Assembly: GCA_012960135.1 (NCBI GenBank)
Contig: DUBW01000070.1
Span: forward strand, 8,300-43,098
Direction: 5' to 3'
Source: Methyloprofundus sp.
GTDB taxonomy: Bacteria > Pseudomonadota > Gammaproteobacteria > Methylococcales > Methylomonadaceae
DNA length: 34,799 nt
The position numbers were made by a program, and so were the translations under genes. Position 1 is the stretch's first letter. Each line of letters opens with the position of its first letter. A model generated the notes under the pieces. The model worked only from the letters and a program-made list of their open reading frames with translations, was not told where the DNA came from and searched no databases. Below, one piece after another: positions 16,124 to 23,803 of the stretch.

Positions 16124-16492
16124 ATGTTTACAAAAAAAAATACTGCATTATTAATTAAAGCAACTGCTTTAGGTGCTGCTGTTTCAATTTTAATCGGGTG
16201 TGGCATTGCTGCGCCAAAAGCAGATATAGCCTACGCAGAAGCAACACTTCAATCGGCGCGCAATGTTGGTGCTAATGAATATGCCGCAGTGGAGCTGGAA
16301 AGATCGAAAAATAAGTTACAGCAAGCAAAAATGGAAATGAAAGAAGGAAATAATGAAAGTGCTTTACGCTTAGCTAAAGAATCTACTGCAGAGGGTAACC
16401 TTGCACAAGCGAAATCAGAAGCAGGTAAGGCTCAGGCATCTGAAAAGCAAATGCAGCAAAGTTATAAAATGTTGAAATCACAGCTTAAATAA
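16124..16492 (+). CDS. DUF4398 domain lipoprotein
   Basis: The small lipoprotein has 122 residues. The signal peptide ends Leu-Ile-Gly-Cys at about residue 25, a standard lipobox. The mature part is a long Ala/Glu/Lys-rich helical hairpin (Asp-Ile-Ala-Tyr-Ala-Glu-Ala-Thr-Leu ... Leu-Glu-Arg-Ser-Lys-Asn-Lys-Leu), typical of DUF4398. GGAGAATGAG just before the ATG at 16124 fixes the start; the upstream in-frame ATG at 16109 is part of that ribosome site region. It is followed 38 bases later by another DUF4398 protein carrying an OmpA domain, so they probably work together at the envelope. Exact function is unknown. Confidence 0.85.
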   Translation: MFTKKNTALLIKATALGAAVSILIGCGIAAPKADIAYAEATLQSARNVGANEYAAVELERSKNKLQQAKMEMKEGNNESALRLAKESTAEGNLAQAKSEAGKAQASEKQMQQSYKMLKSQLK

Positions 16493-16530
16493 TGTTGTAA
16501 CTCACCAACTAATATTTTTTGGATATATTT

Positions 16531-17280
16531 ATGAATACATTGACAGTAAAAAAACTGCTTATCCCTGCTGTAATCGCAACATTGGCTGTAGGCTGTGCGG
16601 AAATACAATCACCAAAATCTTTACTAGCTGCTCAACAAGCTTATAAAGCTGCGGCCAGCAATCCAGCTATCCAGCGATATGCATCAGATGAATTAACGAC
16701 AGCTAATAAAACGCTATTGGATGCGGCAGCCGCTGAGTCGGTAGAAGACAAAGTGTCTTTAGCCTATATTGCTGATGTTCAAGTGAAGACTGCAGTAAGT
16801 ATTGCTGCGGCAGGACAGGCCAGTCAGAATAGCGCCGATTTGATGAGCAAAAAAGAGCAGCTGATTTCAGATTCTCTTAACTTGAAGAAAGATACCGCTC
16901 AGGATAAATTGCTGAAATTGCAATTATCCGAAGCAGAGCGTGAAATTATATTGGCTTTCGGAAATATTGAATTTGTAACAGGTAAAGTCGATTTAGTGCC
17001 AGGCGCTTCAATGGGAATTGATTTGCTAGCGAATTATATGGGCAAGTATCCTGATAAAAAAGTGACACTGGAAGGACATACTGATAACACTGGTAGTGCC
17101 GAGCTTAACAAAAAATTATCACAGCAACGAGCTGATTTTATTCGTGGTGTGCTAATTAGCAAAGGTGTTGCTGCCGACCGTATTACTGCGATTGGCTATG
17201 GTCAAAGCCAGCCGGTTGCATCAAATAGCTCTGCATCGGGTCGTCAGAAAAATCGGCGTATTGATATTAAATTCAACTAA
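16531..17280 (+). CDS. DUF4398-OmpA family lipoprotein
   Basis: This 249-residue envelope protein is predicted to anchor in a membrane through Cys22 (Leu-Ala-Val-Gly-Cys) and grip peptidoglycan with its C-terminal OmpA domain. The N-terminal half is an Ala-rich DUF4398 helical region (about 25-110). The OmpA domain (about 135-249) shows Leu-Glu-Gly-His-Thr-Asp-Asn-Thr-Gly-Ser and Asn-Arg-Arg-Ile-Asp-Ile, the residues that bind diaminopimelate. It is probably co-transcribed with the DUF4398 lipoprotein in front. The start is the ATG at 16531; an in-frame TTG at 16519 is less likely. Confidence 0.9.
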   Translation: MNTLTVKKLLIPAVIATLAVGCAEIQSPKSLLAAQQAYKAAASNPAIQRYASDELTTANKTLLDAAAAESVEDKVSLAYIADVQVKTAVSIAAAGQASQNSADLMSKKEQLISDSLNLKKDTAQDKLLKLQLSEAEREIILAFGNIEFVTGKVDLVPGASMGIDLLANYMGKYPDKKVTLEGHTDNTGSAELNKKLSQQRADFIRGVLISKGVAADRITAIGYGQSQPVASNSSASGRQKNRRIDIKFN

Positions 17281-17354
17281 GCCAGCAGGCTTTATACTCC
17301 GACTGGCACACAGCCCAGTGATGAGTGACACCTGCTAAAACACATTGGTACAAA

Positions 17355-17386
17355 CTATTCCTGCTTTTCTTTCTGGGCAGGAATAG
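17355..17386 (+). terminator. hairpin after the OmpA lipoprotein gene
   Basis: CTATTCCTGC at 17355-17364 is exactly complementary to GCAGGAATAG at 17377-17386, with a 12-base T-rich loop, 75 bases past the stop. There is no U run after it, so it may stabilise the transcript end rather than terminate. Confidence 0.4.
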
Positions 17387-17743
17387 CCATTCACATCTCC
17401 TAAGTCACAAATTCTTTTGTTCTTCCTGAGCACTCTAAGCATATCTGGTATAAATCACAGGGAAAGCCTAATTTTTTAGATAGGCAGCCATAAAAACCCC
17501 AAAAAAGTTCTTGACAGGTTTTGTTTAAAAAAGGCATTTTTTACAGGGAGCATCTATCGTACTATTTCGACCTTTGCTTAGCCCTCTCTGATGCAATATG
17601 AGCTTTTTCTCAAGTAACAAACAAACAGACAGTCGTTGAATACAAAATAAAATGGCATATAACTCAATGTGAGGGCGAAATCCGCATCAAAAATGCCATG
17701 ATAAAATAGCTCTATCTTATATAGACTATTGGGATTGGGACGG
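17387..17743. other. AT-rich stretch without a gene
   Basis: No coding frame, RNA or repeat is supported here. It probably includes the left end of the decayed transposon that follows. A TTGACA occurs near 17511 without a convincing -10 partner. Confidence 0.4.
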
Positions 17744-18560
17744 TTGAGCAGAAATGATATTCAGGAAACGCTTATTGAGTTATAAGGTGAAACAGTCCAC
17801 CTGTCCGACCCCAAGACAAAAGACCTGTTCTATAGCCTGTTCAATTTTATTGATCAACGGTATAGTAAAAATGAAGCCTTCAGGGAAGAGAATTAACAAC
17901 TTAAAGATGGAGTCTATAGGCGGGGAGCACCTACTTCTCGAAAGCTCATTTTGGGCATCCAAGCCCACAACGCGGCAAAAGATAACGGGACTGATTAAAA
18001 TCTAGGATGCCCTGATTTGCCCTGCGGCCACTAAATAAAAATCCTAGAGGGGTTTTTATTTAGTGCCTCAAATGGCTTGACGCGATGTCGGCATCCCTTG
18101 TATTTTCTCTACGCAAAAAAGATGCTTCGAGAAAACACCTGGCCCGATCGTTATCAGGGACTAAAAATTTTCACTTTGCTTAAGCTCCGTTTCTAGGATT
18201 TTCAGCGGATACGTTATTTTCAACCCAGACGGGCTATCAGCAGTTGGATGAGCGCATTGCTAAAGCCTATGCCAAAAGAAAATAATTACTTCTTGTTCTG
18301 AAATATCCAAAGTTGCCTTTACATAATAATGCCTCTGAGTTATCAGCACGTGTTCAGGCTAGAGCATGCGATATGAGCTTGCATACTATGTTAGAAAATG
18401 GCACTAAACTAAAAGACACCTTCATGACGATCAGTCAAACAGCTAAAAAACTGAAGGAGAGAACTTATAATTATATTCGAGACAGAGTCAGCGGGGAATT
18501 CAAACTACCTTTTCTTGCACAGCTGATTAAAGAAATATCTCATGGAAATTTCGTGTCCCC
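17744..18560 (+). pseudogene. decayed IS66-like transposase with internal deletion
   Basis: The first part (17744-18003) reads Arg-Asn-Asp-Ile-Gln-Glu-Thr-Leu-Ile and later Phe-Arg-Glu-Glu-Asn, stop, Gln-Leu-Lys-Asp, like the N-terminal coiled region of IS66-type transposases. It contains stops and a frameshift near 17980. The last part (about 18207-18555) reads Thr-Gly-Tyr-Gln-Gln-Leu-Asp-Glu-Arg-Ile, a stop, Leu-His-Asn-Asn-Ala-Ser-Glu-Leu-Ser-Ala-Arg-Val and Lys-Asp-Thr-Phe-Met-Thr-Ile. The His-Asn-Asn-x-Ser-Glu block is the region around the catalytic Glu. The middle, with both catalytic Asp residues, is gone, replaced by about 200 bases with a strong hairpin. Confidence 0.75.
18026..18067. 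repeat. perfect AT-rich inverted repeat inside the dead transposase
   Basis: CACTAAATAAAAA at 18029-18041 is exactly complementary to TTTTTATTTAGTG at 18053-18065. With one bulged C the stem extends to GGC/GCC. The loop is TCCTAGAGGGG. It ends in a T run on both strands, so it could act as a bidirectional terminator. It sits exactly where the transposase core is missing. Confidence 0.55.
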
Positions 18561-18592
18561 CTAGAAGTTATAGTGGGTACCTCTAATCTCTG

Positions 18593-18598
18593 TATAAT
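18593..18598 (+). promoter_or_regulatory. possible -10 box before the twin secreted proteins
   Basis: A perfect TATAAT lies 30 bases upstream of the ATG at 18628, just past the transposase remnant. The -35 region is weak (ATAGTG at 17 bases). Confidence 0.35.
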
Positions 18599-18627
18599 CG
18601 ATCTTTTTGCGGAAAGTATAAAACATA

Positions 18628-19056
18628 ATGAAACACACGATTTTAAGGGTATTAGTCAGTTTATTGCTATTGATGCCGATATCATCCTGGGCTGAAAATG
18701 AAAGTTGCTCCATAAAATATAATTTAACAGGCTGGTCTTTTATTTACCAAGGCTATAAAGGGACTGGGATTGTTAGTTGCACGAATGGACAGAGTGCCGG
18801 GGTAAAATTAACGGTACATGGTGGAGGATTAACTTTAGGTGTGATCGATATACAAGATGCCAAAGGTAAATTTACCGGGATCAAGAGTATCAAGGACATC
18901 TATGGCACCTATTTCTCCATAGGCGTACATGCTGGTTTTGCTCGCTCAGCAGAGGCGCGTAGCTTGTTTAAAGGAGATATCGCAGGCGGTGGGGCTGGAG
19001 TTGGTGGTGGTTATAATCTGGGCTTTACCTTTAGTGGCTTAACTATTAAACCTTAG
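18628..19056 (+). CDS. secreted protein, first of a tandem pair
   Basis: I do not recognise the family. It has 142 residues: a signal peptide ending Ser-Trp-Ala at about 22, then a Gly-rich domain, probably beta-structured. Visible landmarks are Gly-Trp at 35-36, Gly-Thr-Gly at 45-47, Cys27 and Cys51, Gly-Gly-Gly at 65-67, Lys-Gly-Lys-Phe at about 79-82 and Asp-Ile-Tyr-Gly at 90-93. A Gly-rich run follows at about 118-128. The next gene encodes a paralogue of the same length with the same landmarks. The two Cys are 24 residues apart in both copies, suggesting a disulfide outside the cytoplasm. There is no lipobox and no membrane helix after the signal peptide, so it is periplasmic or exported. 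It is flanked by dead transposons on both sides. Confidence 0.8.
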   Translation: MKHTILRVLVSLLLLMPISSWAENESCSIKYNLTGWSFIYQGYKGTGIVSCTNGQSAGVKLTVHGGGLTLGVIDIQDAKGKFTGIKSIKDIYGTYFSIGVHAGFARSAEARSLFKGDIAGGGAGVGGGYNLGFTFSGLTIKP

Positions 19057-19091
19057 GTATAATCAAGTTTTAACATTTCAAGGGAATAATT

Positions 19092-19520
19092 ATGCGCACA
19101 AAAATTTTAGGCTTGGCTGTTAGTTCACTTTTCTTTATGTCATTTTCTGCTGCACAAGCTGAAGATTGTAACCTGAGATATACCATGAAAGGCTGGGCAG
19201 CTTTTTATAAGACTTTCAACGGAACAGGTACCGTCACTTGCCCTAGTGGCAAAAGTGCAAAAGTAAAAATAAGCCTGAAAGGGGGGGGAGTTACTTTTGG
19301 CGCGTATGATGTAACTGATGGCAAAGGAAAGATTCGCGGAGTCACAAAAATAGATGATATTTATGGTAGTTCTTTTATGATGGATGGCGATGCCGGGTTT
19401 ATAAAATCTGTGGAAGGACGCTGGGCACCAAAGGGCGTTCAAACCATAACGTTTTCCGGAAAAGGAAATGGTTATGATTTAGGCGTGGCATTGGGTGTTT
19501 TGCGTTTAGAAAAGCCTTAA
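19092..19520 (+). CDS. secreted protein, second of a tandem pair
   Basis: This is a paralogue of the gene 35 bases upstream, also 142 residues. The signal peptide ends Ala-Gln-Ala at about 23. Gly-Trp at 34-35, Gly-Thr-Gly at 44-46, Cys26 and Cys50, Gly-Gly-Gly at 64-66 and Asp-Ile-Tyr-Gly at 89-92 all align without gaps after the first residues. It differs in the Gly-rich part: the first copy has a poly-Gly run, while this copy has Thr-Ile-Thr-Phe-Ser-Gly-Lys-Gly. AAGGGAATAATT gives a strong ribosome site. The pair is probably one operon. Function is unknown. Confidence 0.8.
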   Translation: MRTKILGLAVSSLFFMSFSAAQAEDCNLRYTMKGWAAFYKTFNGTGTVTCPSGKSAKVKISLKGGGVTFGAYDVTDGKGKIRGVTKIDDIYGSSFMMDGDAGFIKSVEGRWAPKGVQTITFSGKGNGYDLGVALGVLRLEKP

Positions 19521-19551
19521 TTAGCTAGTAATTATAGGTAAGAATGTCGTC

Positions 19552-19582
19552 CTGGAATCTCTTTGCGATAGGGGGATTCCAG
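19552..19582 (+). terminator. hairpin after the twin secreted protein genes
   Basis: CTGGAATC at 19552-19559 pairs exactly with GATTCCAG at 19575-19582, 32 bases past the stop. A second small hairpin, ACACCTG (19587-19593) with CAGGTGT (19610-19616), follows. Neither has a U run. Confidence 0.35.
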
Positions 19583-19680
19583 CATCACACCTGATTGAAG
19601 GCTTGCTAACAGGTGTCAAGTCTGAGCCTTAGCTGAAAAATTCATCCAATCTGTTCATGATATAGCAATTAAATCCATCA

Positions 19681-20346
19681 TGAATCTTAAAGCATTAAAA
19701 AATACTGAAGAATTACAAACGTTCCTGGACGGTACACAAGCGTTTTTTTAGTGTTCCGGGTCACAAAAAAATCACGTTATGATTTTATCCAGTCGAGCTT
19801 AAAATAGTTTCACTACAGGGCGTTAACAAAACGACAAAAGGGTATCGGCATACGTTTTCTATTACTAGTAACAGTATACTCACGACAGCAGTTCCCCTGT
19901 CTTATTCAGCAGTCCTAAATACAGGTGTCGTGTAACTACGTGACACTAGCAAACCATCTGACTTCAAACAAACCTATACAGCGACTGGCATTGCTTTGCT
20001 GGCTGAAATGGACGAGTGTTACGACACGCCTAGCGGTGCTGTTGTTAAAAATCTCTGTGAGCGCGCCTATTCAATATTTAATGAAGTTCAGTATAAAAAT
20101 ATTGGTCATATTTCAGTGTCACACCTCTATCATTTGCGGGGCTCAACAGGGTATCAAAACCAGCGAAGATACTTTGAAAAAACCAAATCCAAAAAAGTTG
20201 CCATTAGTGACAGGCGCAAACCTATCTCAGCCGGAAAGCCAGATTACATAAGGGTAGATATGGTTCACTCAGACGATCAAGATGGTAGAAAATGGGTTTA
20301 TTGTATTAATGCTGTTGATGAGGTCACTCAATATCAGATATCTTGA
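19681..20346 (+). pseudogene. decayed integrase-core transposase (IS481-like)
   Basis: Starting at an ATG at 19681, the frame gives Leu-Gln-Thr-Phe-Leu-Asp-Gly-Thr-Gln-Ala-Phe and then a stop. Around 19870-19900 a different frame gives Tyr-Ser-Arg-Gln-Gln-Phe, part of the helix-turn-helix. From about 19950 a third frame runs Leu-Leu-Ala-Glu-Met-Asp-Glu ... Asn-Leu-Cys-Glu-Arg-Ala ... Tyr-Ile-Arg-Val-Asp-Met-Val-His ... Asn-Ala-Val-Asp-Glu-Val-Thr-Gln to a stop at 20344-20346. The first catalytic Asp (Arg-Val-Asp) is present, but the rest of the DDE core is absent. At least two frameshifts and a nonsense codon separate the pieces. Confidence 0.75.
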
Positions 20347-20454
20347 TTCAGTCGAAATTGAACTGAGATTATTTCCTAATTAGTGTTTGAACGAAAAAGC
20401 CGTTTTTTTAAAAAAATATCACACCCAATCGAGTGAAATAATTTTCAAATTGGC

Positions 20455-20964
20455 TCAGTTGGCTTAACATAAAGGCACTAATAGATACAGGTGATTTTAG
20501 AGAGGACTTGTATTATCGTGTCAGTGAAATGGTGATCGATATTCCACCTCTAAGAGAACGTGCTGATGATGCTATCGTTATCGCAAAAGTATTGCTAACC
20601 ATTATGCAAAACTGGAAAATAAGCCTATCAAAGGCCTTACTGCAGAAGCGAAAATGGCAATAGAGGCTTTTTTCAGTGGCCTGGGAATATTTGCCAGCTG
20701 GAAAATAAGATTAAGCGCGTTGTAGTTATGACAGATGATGTCGATGTAGGTTTGCATGATCTAGCAATGCAGGCAGATTTTAATGCCGAAGATGCGGCTA
20801 TGCAATTGAACCTAAAACAGGTAAGAGTAAAAGCCGAGACCATTGCAATTAAAAGAGCCCTGGTTTGCGCAGATAATAATTCACAAGCAGCCAAGTGACT
20901 CGGTGTAACAAGACTTACTCTGTATACCTTATTTGCAAAATACGAGATTGAAGGACATCATTAA
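20455..20964 (+). pseudogene. decayed sigma-54-dependent response regulator, C-terminal half (PrsR-like)
   Basis: Across three frames the segment reads [11 protein letters not shown] and Ile-Pro-Pro-Leu-Arg-Glu-Arg (end of a sigma-54 AAA+ domain). Then come Gln-Trp-Pro-Gly-Asn-Ile and Gln-Leu-Glu-Asn-Lys-Ile-Lys-Arg (arginine-finger region), and a Fis-type helix-turn-helix (Asp-Asn-Asn-Ser-Gln-Ala-Ala-Lys, stop, Leu-Gly-Val-Thr-Arg) at the end. Frameshifts lie near 20600 and 20670 and a TGA is in the recognition helix. The Leu-Asn-Leu-Lys-Gln-Val-Arg linker and Ala-Ile-Lys-Arg-Ala-Leu match what I recall of PEP-CTERM-box response regulators (PrsR), which control exosortase-linked exopolysaccharide genes. 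The receiver domain and the Walker motifs are missing. Confidence 0.72.
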
Positions 20965-21100
20965 CTGACATGTTTATAATAAACTCGTTCAAAGTTATAA
21001 AAGGTTCGTTACTAAATATAACCTGGCGTTGTACTCAGGATAATAGCGCATATTTAGTGCTTGTTAAACATAAACTATTGAATATAAATCAAGGAATATC

Positions 21101-22501
21101 ATGATACCTGTAATACTTTCTGGTGGATCTGGAACCCGTTTATGGCCTTTGTCTCGAGGTATATACCCGAAGCAGTTTTTGCCTCTGGTTTCAGAAAGTA
21201 CTATGGTTCAGGAGACAGTTCTCCGTTTGGCTGGTTTAGAACGCCTGCAAGCACCTATCGCTATTTGTAATGAAGATCATCGTTTTATGATGGCTGAGCA
21301 ATTACGAGAAATTAATGCACAGGCGGAAGCAATTATTTTAGAACCTGTGGGGAAAAACACCGCACCTGCAGTCGCGCTGGCGGCATTAGCAGCTAAGAAC
21401 CTCGATGATATTTTGCTGGTACTGCCAGCTGATCATGTGATAGAAAATATTCCGGCTTTTCAGCGCGCTGTTGTTAATGCGGGGCAATTGGCAGAGCAGA
21501 ACTATCTGGTAACCTTCGGTATTGTGCCAACCGCTGCTGAAACAGGCTATGGATATATTAAACGCTCCAGTGAAAAAATTGACCATGCTTTTAAAGTAGC
21601 TGAATTTGTTGAAAAACCAGATGTCGAGGTTGCCGAAGCCTATGTAAGCAGCGGGGAATATTACTGGAATAGTGGTATGTTTGCTTTTAAAGCAGGGCGT
21701 TACCTGGAGGAACTGGAAAAATTCTCGCCTGAAATTCTGGAAGCTTGTCGCTTGTCTTTTGCCGGGGCTCAGTCTGATGTTGATTTTGTGCGTTTGAATA
21801 AAGATGCGTTCAGTCAATGTCCATCAGACTCGATAGACTATGCGGTGATGGAAAAGACAGATAAAGCGGTAGTCATCCCCCTGGATGCTGACTGGAGTGA
21901 TGTAGGTTCATGGTCTGCACTGTGGGAAGTGAGAAAAAAGGATTCCTTCGGCAATGCCTTGACAGGAGATGTGGTAGCGATAGATACTAAAAACTCCTTT
22001 ATACATTCAGGCAACAAACTCGTGGCAGCAGTGGGTGTTCAGGATATGATCATTATTGAAACCGATGATGCTGTGATGATCGCTCCTAAAGATAGAGTGC
22101 AGGAAGTTAAAAAAATTGTTGCCGTATTAAAAAATGATCAACGTGCCGAAGCTGATTTGCATCGTAAAGTTTATCGCCCTTGGGGGTACTATGATTCGGT
22201 GGATAATGGTGACCGGCATACTACCAAGCGCATAGTGGTCAATCCAGGCGCTAAATTATCGGTACAAAAACATCACCATCGTTCAGAGCACTGGGTGATA
22301 GTCAAGGGATCGGCCATCGTCATTAAGGGGGATGAAACTATGCTGCTTTCGGAAAATGAATCTACCTATATTCCTTTAGGTGTAATACATAGCCTGGAAA
22401 ATCCGGGGGTGATTCCTTTGGAAATTATTGAAGTGCAGACAGGCAGTTACCTTGGCGAAGATGATATTGTTCGCTTTGAGGATAAATATGGTAGAACTTA
22501 A
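21101..22501 (+). CDS. manC: mannose-1-phosphate guanylyltransferase / mannose-6-phosphate isomerase
   Basis: This is a bifunctional enzyme that makes GDP-mannose for polysaccharides: mannose-1-phosphate plus GTP gives GDP-mannose, and the C-terminal cupin isomerises fructose-6-phosphate to mannose-6-phosphate. The nucleotidyltransferase motif Gly-Gly-Ser-Gly-Thr-Arg-Leu-Trp-Pro-Leu-Ser-Arg is at 8-19, with Lys-Gln-Phe at 24-26 and Phe-Val-Glu-Lys-Pro further on. The type II phosphomannose isomerase domain (about 350-466) shows Arg-Pro-Trp-Gly, the metal-binding His-His-His-Arg-Ser-Glu-His and Gly-x-Ala. Length 466 is standard (also named algA, cpsB, xanB). AAGGAATATC provides the ribosome site. 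It follows the dead regulator, and no other polysaccharide gene is in the window. Confidence 0.95.
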   Translation: MIPVILSGGSGTRLWPLSRGIYPKQFLPLVSESTMVQETVLRLAGLERLQAPIAICNEDHRFMMAEQLREINAQAEAIILEPVGKNTAPAVALAALAAKNLDDILLVLPADHVIENIPAFQRAVVNAGQLAEQNYLVTFGIVPTAAETGYGYIKRSSEKIDHAFKVAEFVEKPDVEVAEAYVSSGEYYWNSGMFAFKAGRYLEELEKFSPEILEACRLSFAGAQSDVDFVRLNKDAFSQCPSDSIDYAVMEKTDKAVVIPLDADWSDVGSWSALWEVRKKDSFGNALTGDVVAIDTKNSFIHSGNKLVAAVGVQDMIIIETDDAVMIAPKDRVQEVKKIVAVLKNDQRAEADLHRKVYRPWGYYDSVDNGDRHTTKRIVVNPGAKLSVQKHHHRSEHWVIVKGSAIVIKGDETMLLSENESTYIPLGVIHSLENPGVIPLEIIEVQTGSYLGEDDIVRFEDKYGRT

Positions 22502-22769
22502 CGTTATTTTTACAGGATTGATTATGGTTTTCTTGCGCTCAATTAGATTAACCTAAACACATCAATTGAACGTAGCTATAAGCGTATATTGTTGAAAAGA
22601 TTGTCTTTCGCTAAGTTATCGTTCTCACCGATAGGGTGACGTTGTTCGAGATATAATCAGAGATATGTCGTCAAAGTAGGTCGAAGGTTGGGCTCAAAAA
22701 GTCGTCGCATGTTTTGCTAAAGACAATTGTTTTTTAAGATCAACTGTTATACTTGATGTAGGCATTGTT
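22502..22769. other. stretch without a recognisable gene
   Basis: I see no coding frame or RNA here. A short TCACC/GGGTGA hairpin lies near 22625-22645. It separates manC from a transposase remnant on the other strand. Confidence 0.35.
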
Positions 22770-23285
22770 AGTGAAGAAAATGTCCTTGTGCTACGCACAA
22801 TGGAGGCATGAGAAAGGCAAGTTCTGTTCGATGCAAACATTGAGCACCGTGACTGACGAGTGCAGTGAATCGCTTATAAATACCAGTTTCTCAAATTGAG
22901 CTTTGAGAGCTGTCACTATCGTATAGCCTATACCATCAATAGTGGCCACTGGCTTGTCCGTGCAGTTGAAAATCTCTGCTAATTCAAGGCAGATGATGTC
23001 GCCAGTGACTTTGTTGGATACCGTAAGGCTAAGGCGCTCATAGTCTTCCTGTCGAATGGCAGATCCCCTCGTTGTGATAAAGCATCCACTTCGCCCCCCC
23101 TTGCGCGACTATGGCTTTTTTAGTCCCTATATCAATAGGGTGATCAATAATGGTAATCCAGGGTTTGGTGACTGCCTGTACTAGAACTCCTAATCCTCGG
23201 CGTAAACTCCAGTTGATCACGGTAGCGTAATATTTTTGATAGTTGAGGCATGGGTTGGAGCCTTTTCGCTCTCTATTTTCGAGGA
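22770..23285 (-). pseudogene. decayed transposase of a DDE-type family
   Basis: The minus strand reads Val-Ile-Asn-Trp-Ser-Leu-Arg-Arg-Gly-Leu-Gly, then Trp-Ile-Thr-Ile-Ile-Asp-His-Pro-Ile-Asp-Ile-Gly-Thr-Lys-Lys-Ala near 23130-23160. After a shift at a seven-G run (23094-23100) it reads Val-Asp-Ala-Leu-Ser-Gln-Arg-Gly. Another frame, at about 22790-23045, reads Leu-Thr-Val-Ser-Asn-Lys-Val-Thr-Gly-Asp and Ala-Leu-Lys-Ala-Gln-Phe-Glu-Lys. This order matches a family of gammaproteobacterial transposases I recall, with Ile-Asp-His-x-Ile-Asp-Ile-Gly around the first acidic residue. The N- and C-terminal parts are missing. Confidence 0.6.
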
Positions 23286-23394
23286 TTTTTTAACTCTATA
23301 AAAATTATTTCAAGTTGGGTTATGGCAAAGTTAATTTTTTTAGATTTTTGTAAGTGGTTGATTATTTAACAAATAGGAGGAATTAGTGAGCTAA

Positions 23395-23640
23395 ATCGGC
23401 ACTATATTTTGACAGCCTGCTAGGGCTGCGCCCCATCTACCATCGAAAAGAAGCGCGGGCTAATGGGCATATCTTTATCAACTCAAGGCAGAGAAAATAA
23501 CGCGTGAATATGCCTAAATTGTAATAACTAGTCGTTTAAGCGGTTATCTCCATTAATAAAAAATTTGATTGACTGTTCTGGATCGAAAGCAACTATTCAA
23601 CATTAAAACTCTGATTACAGAGTGTTTTCATATTTAGGCT
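23395..23640 (+). pseudogene. small IS1634-like transposase fragment
   Basis: At about 23420-23490 the plus strand reads Leu-Gly-Leu-Arg-Pro-Ile-Tyr-His-Arg-Lys-Glu-Ala-Arg and Gly-His-Ile-Phe-Ile-Asn, the block near the end of IS1634/IS4-type transposases. A following frame gives Gln-Leu-Lys-Ala-Glu-Lys-Ile-Thr, also family-like. Nothing else of the gene remains. Confidence 0.4.
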
Positions 23641-23741
23641 GTAGCTAAGTTGATAAGCTGCATATCGCAAACTTTCCATAGAGTTTGCAACACAGTATTT
23701 AGTATAGAACTATGCAAGTTATAATAAATTATGATTTACCC

Positions 23742-23770
23742 TTGAACTACAGTCGTAAATAACGCATAAT
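23742..23770 (+). promoter_or_regulatory. sigma-70 promoter of the SRP RNA
   Basis: TTGAAC at 23742-23747 and CATAAT at 23765-23770 are separated by exactly 17 bases. Transcription would start near 23777, giving a leader of about 26 bases before the mature 4.5S RNA, comparable to the RNase P-removed leader of E. coli 4.5S RNA. Confidence 0.6.
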
Positions 23771-23803
23771 AGCCGCTCTTCAACGCTAGTGGTTGTCGAC
23801 ATT

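Noticed and set aside
19925-20251. 108-codon plus-strand frame read as a separate gene
   Set aside because: It is one of the shifted frames of the decayed IS481-like transposase; only its start has transposase-like residues.
23038-23220. 60-residue minus-strand protein
   Set aside because: It is a piece of the decayed transposase, not an independent gene; its end is produced by the shift at the seven-G run.
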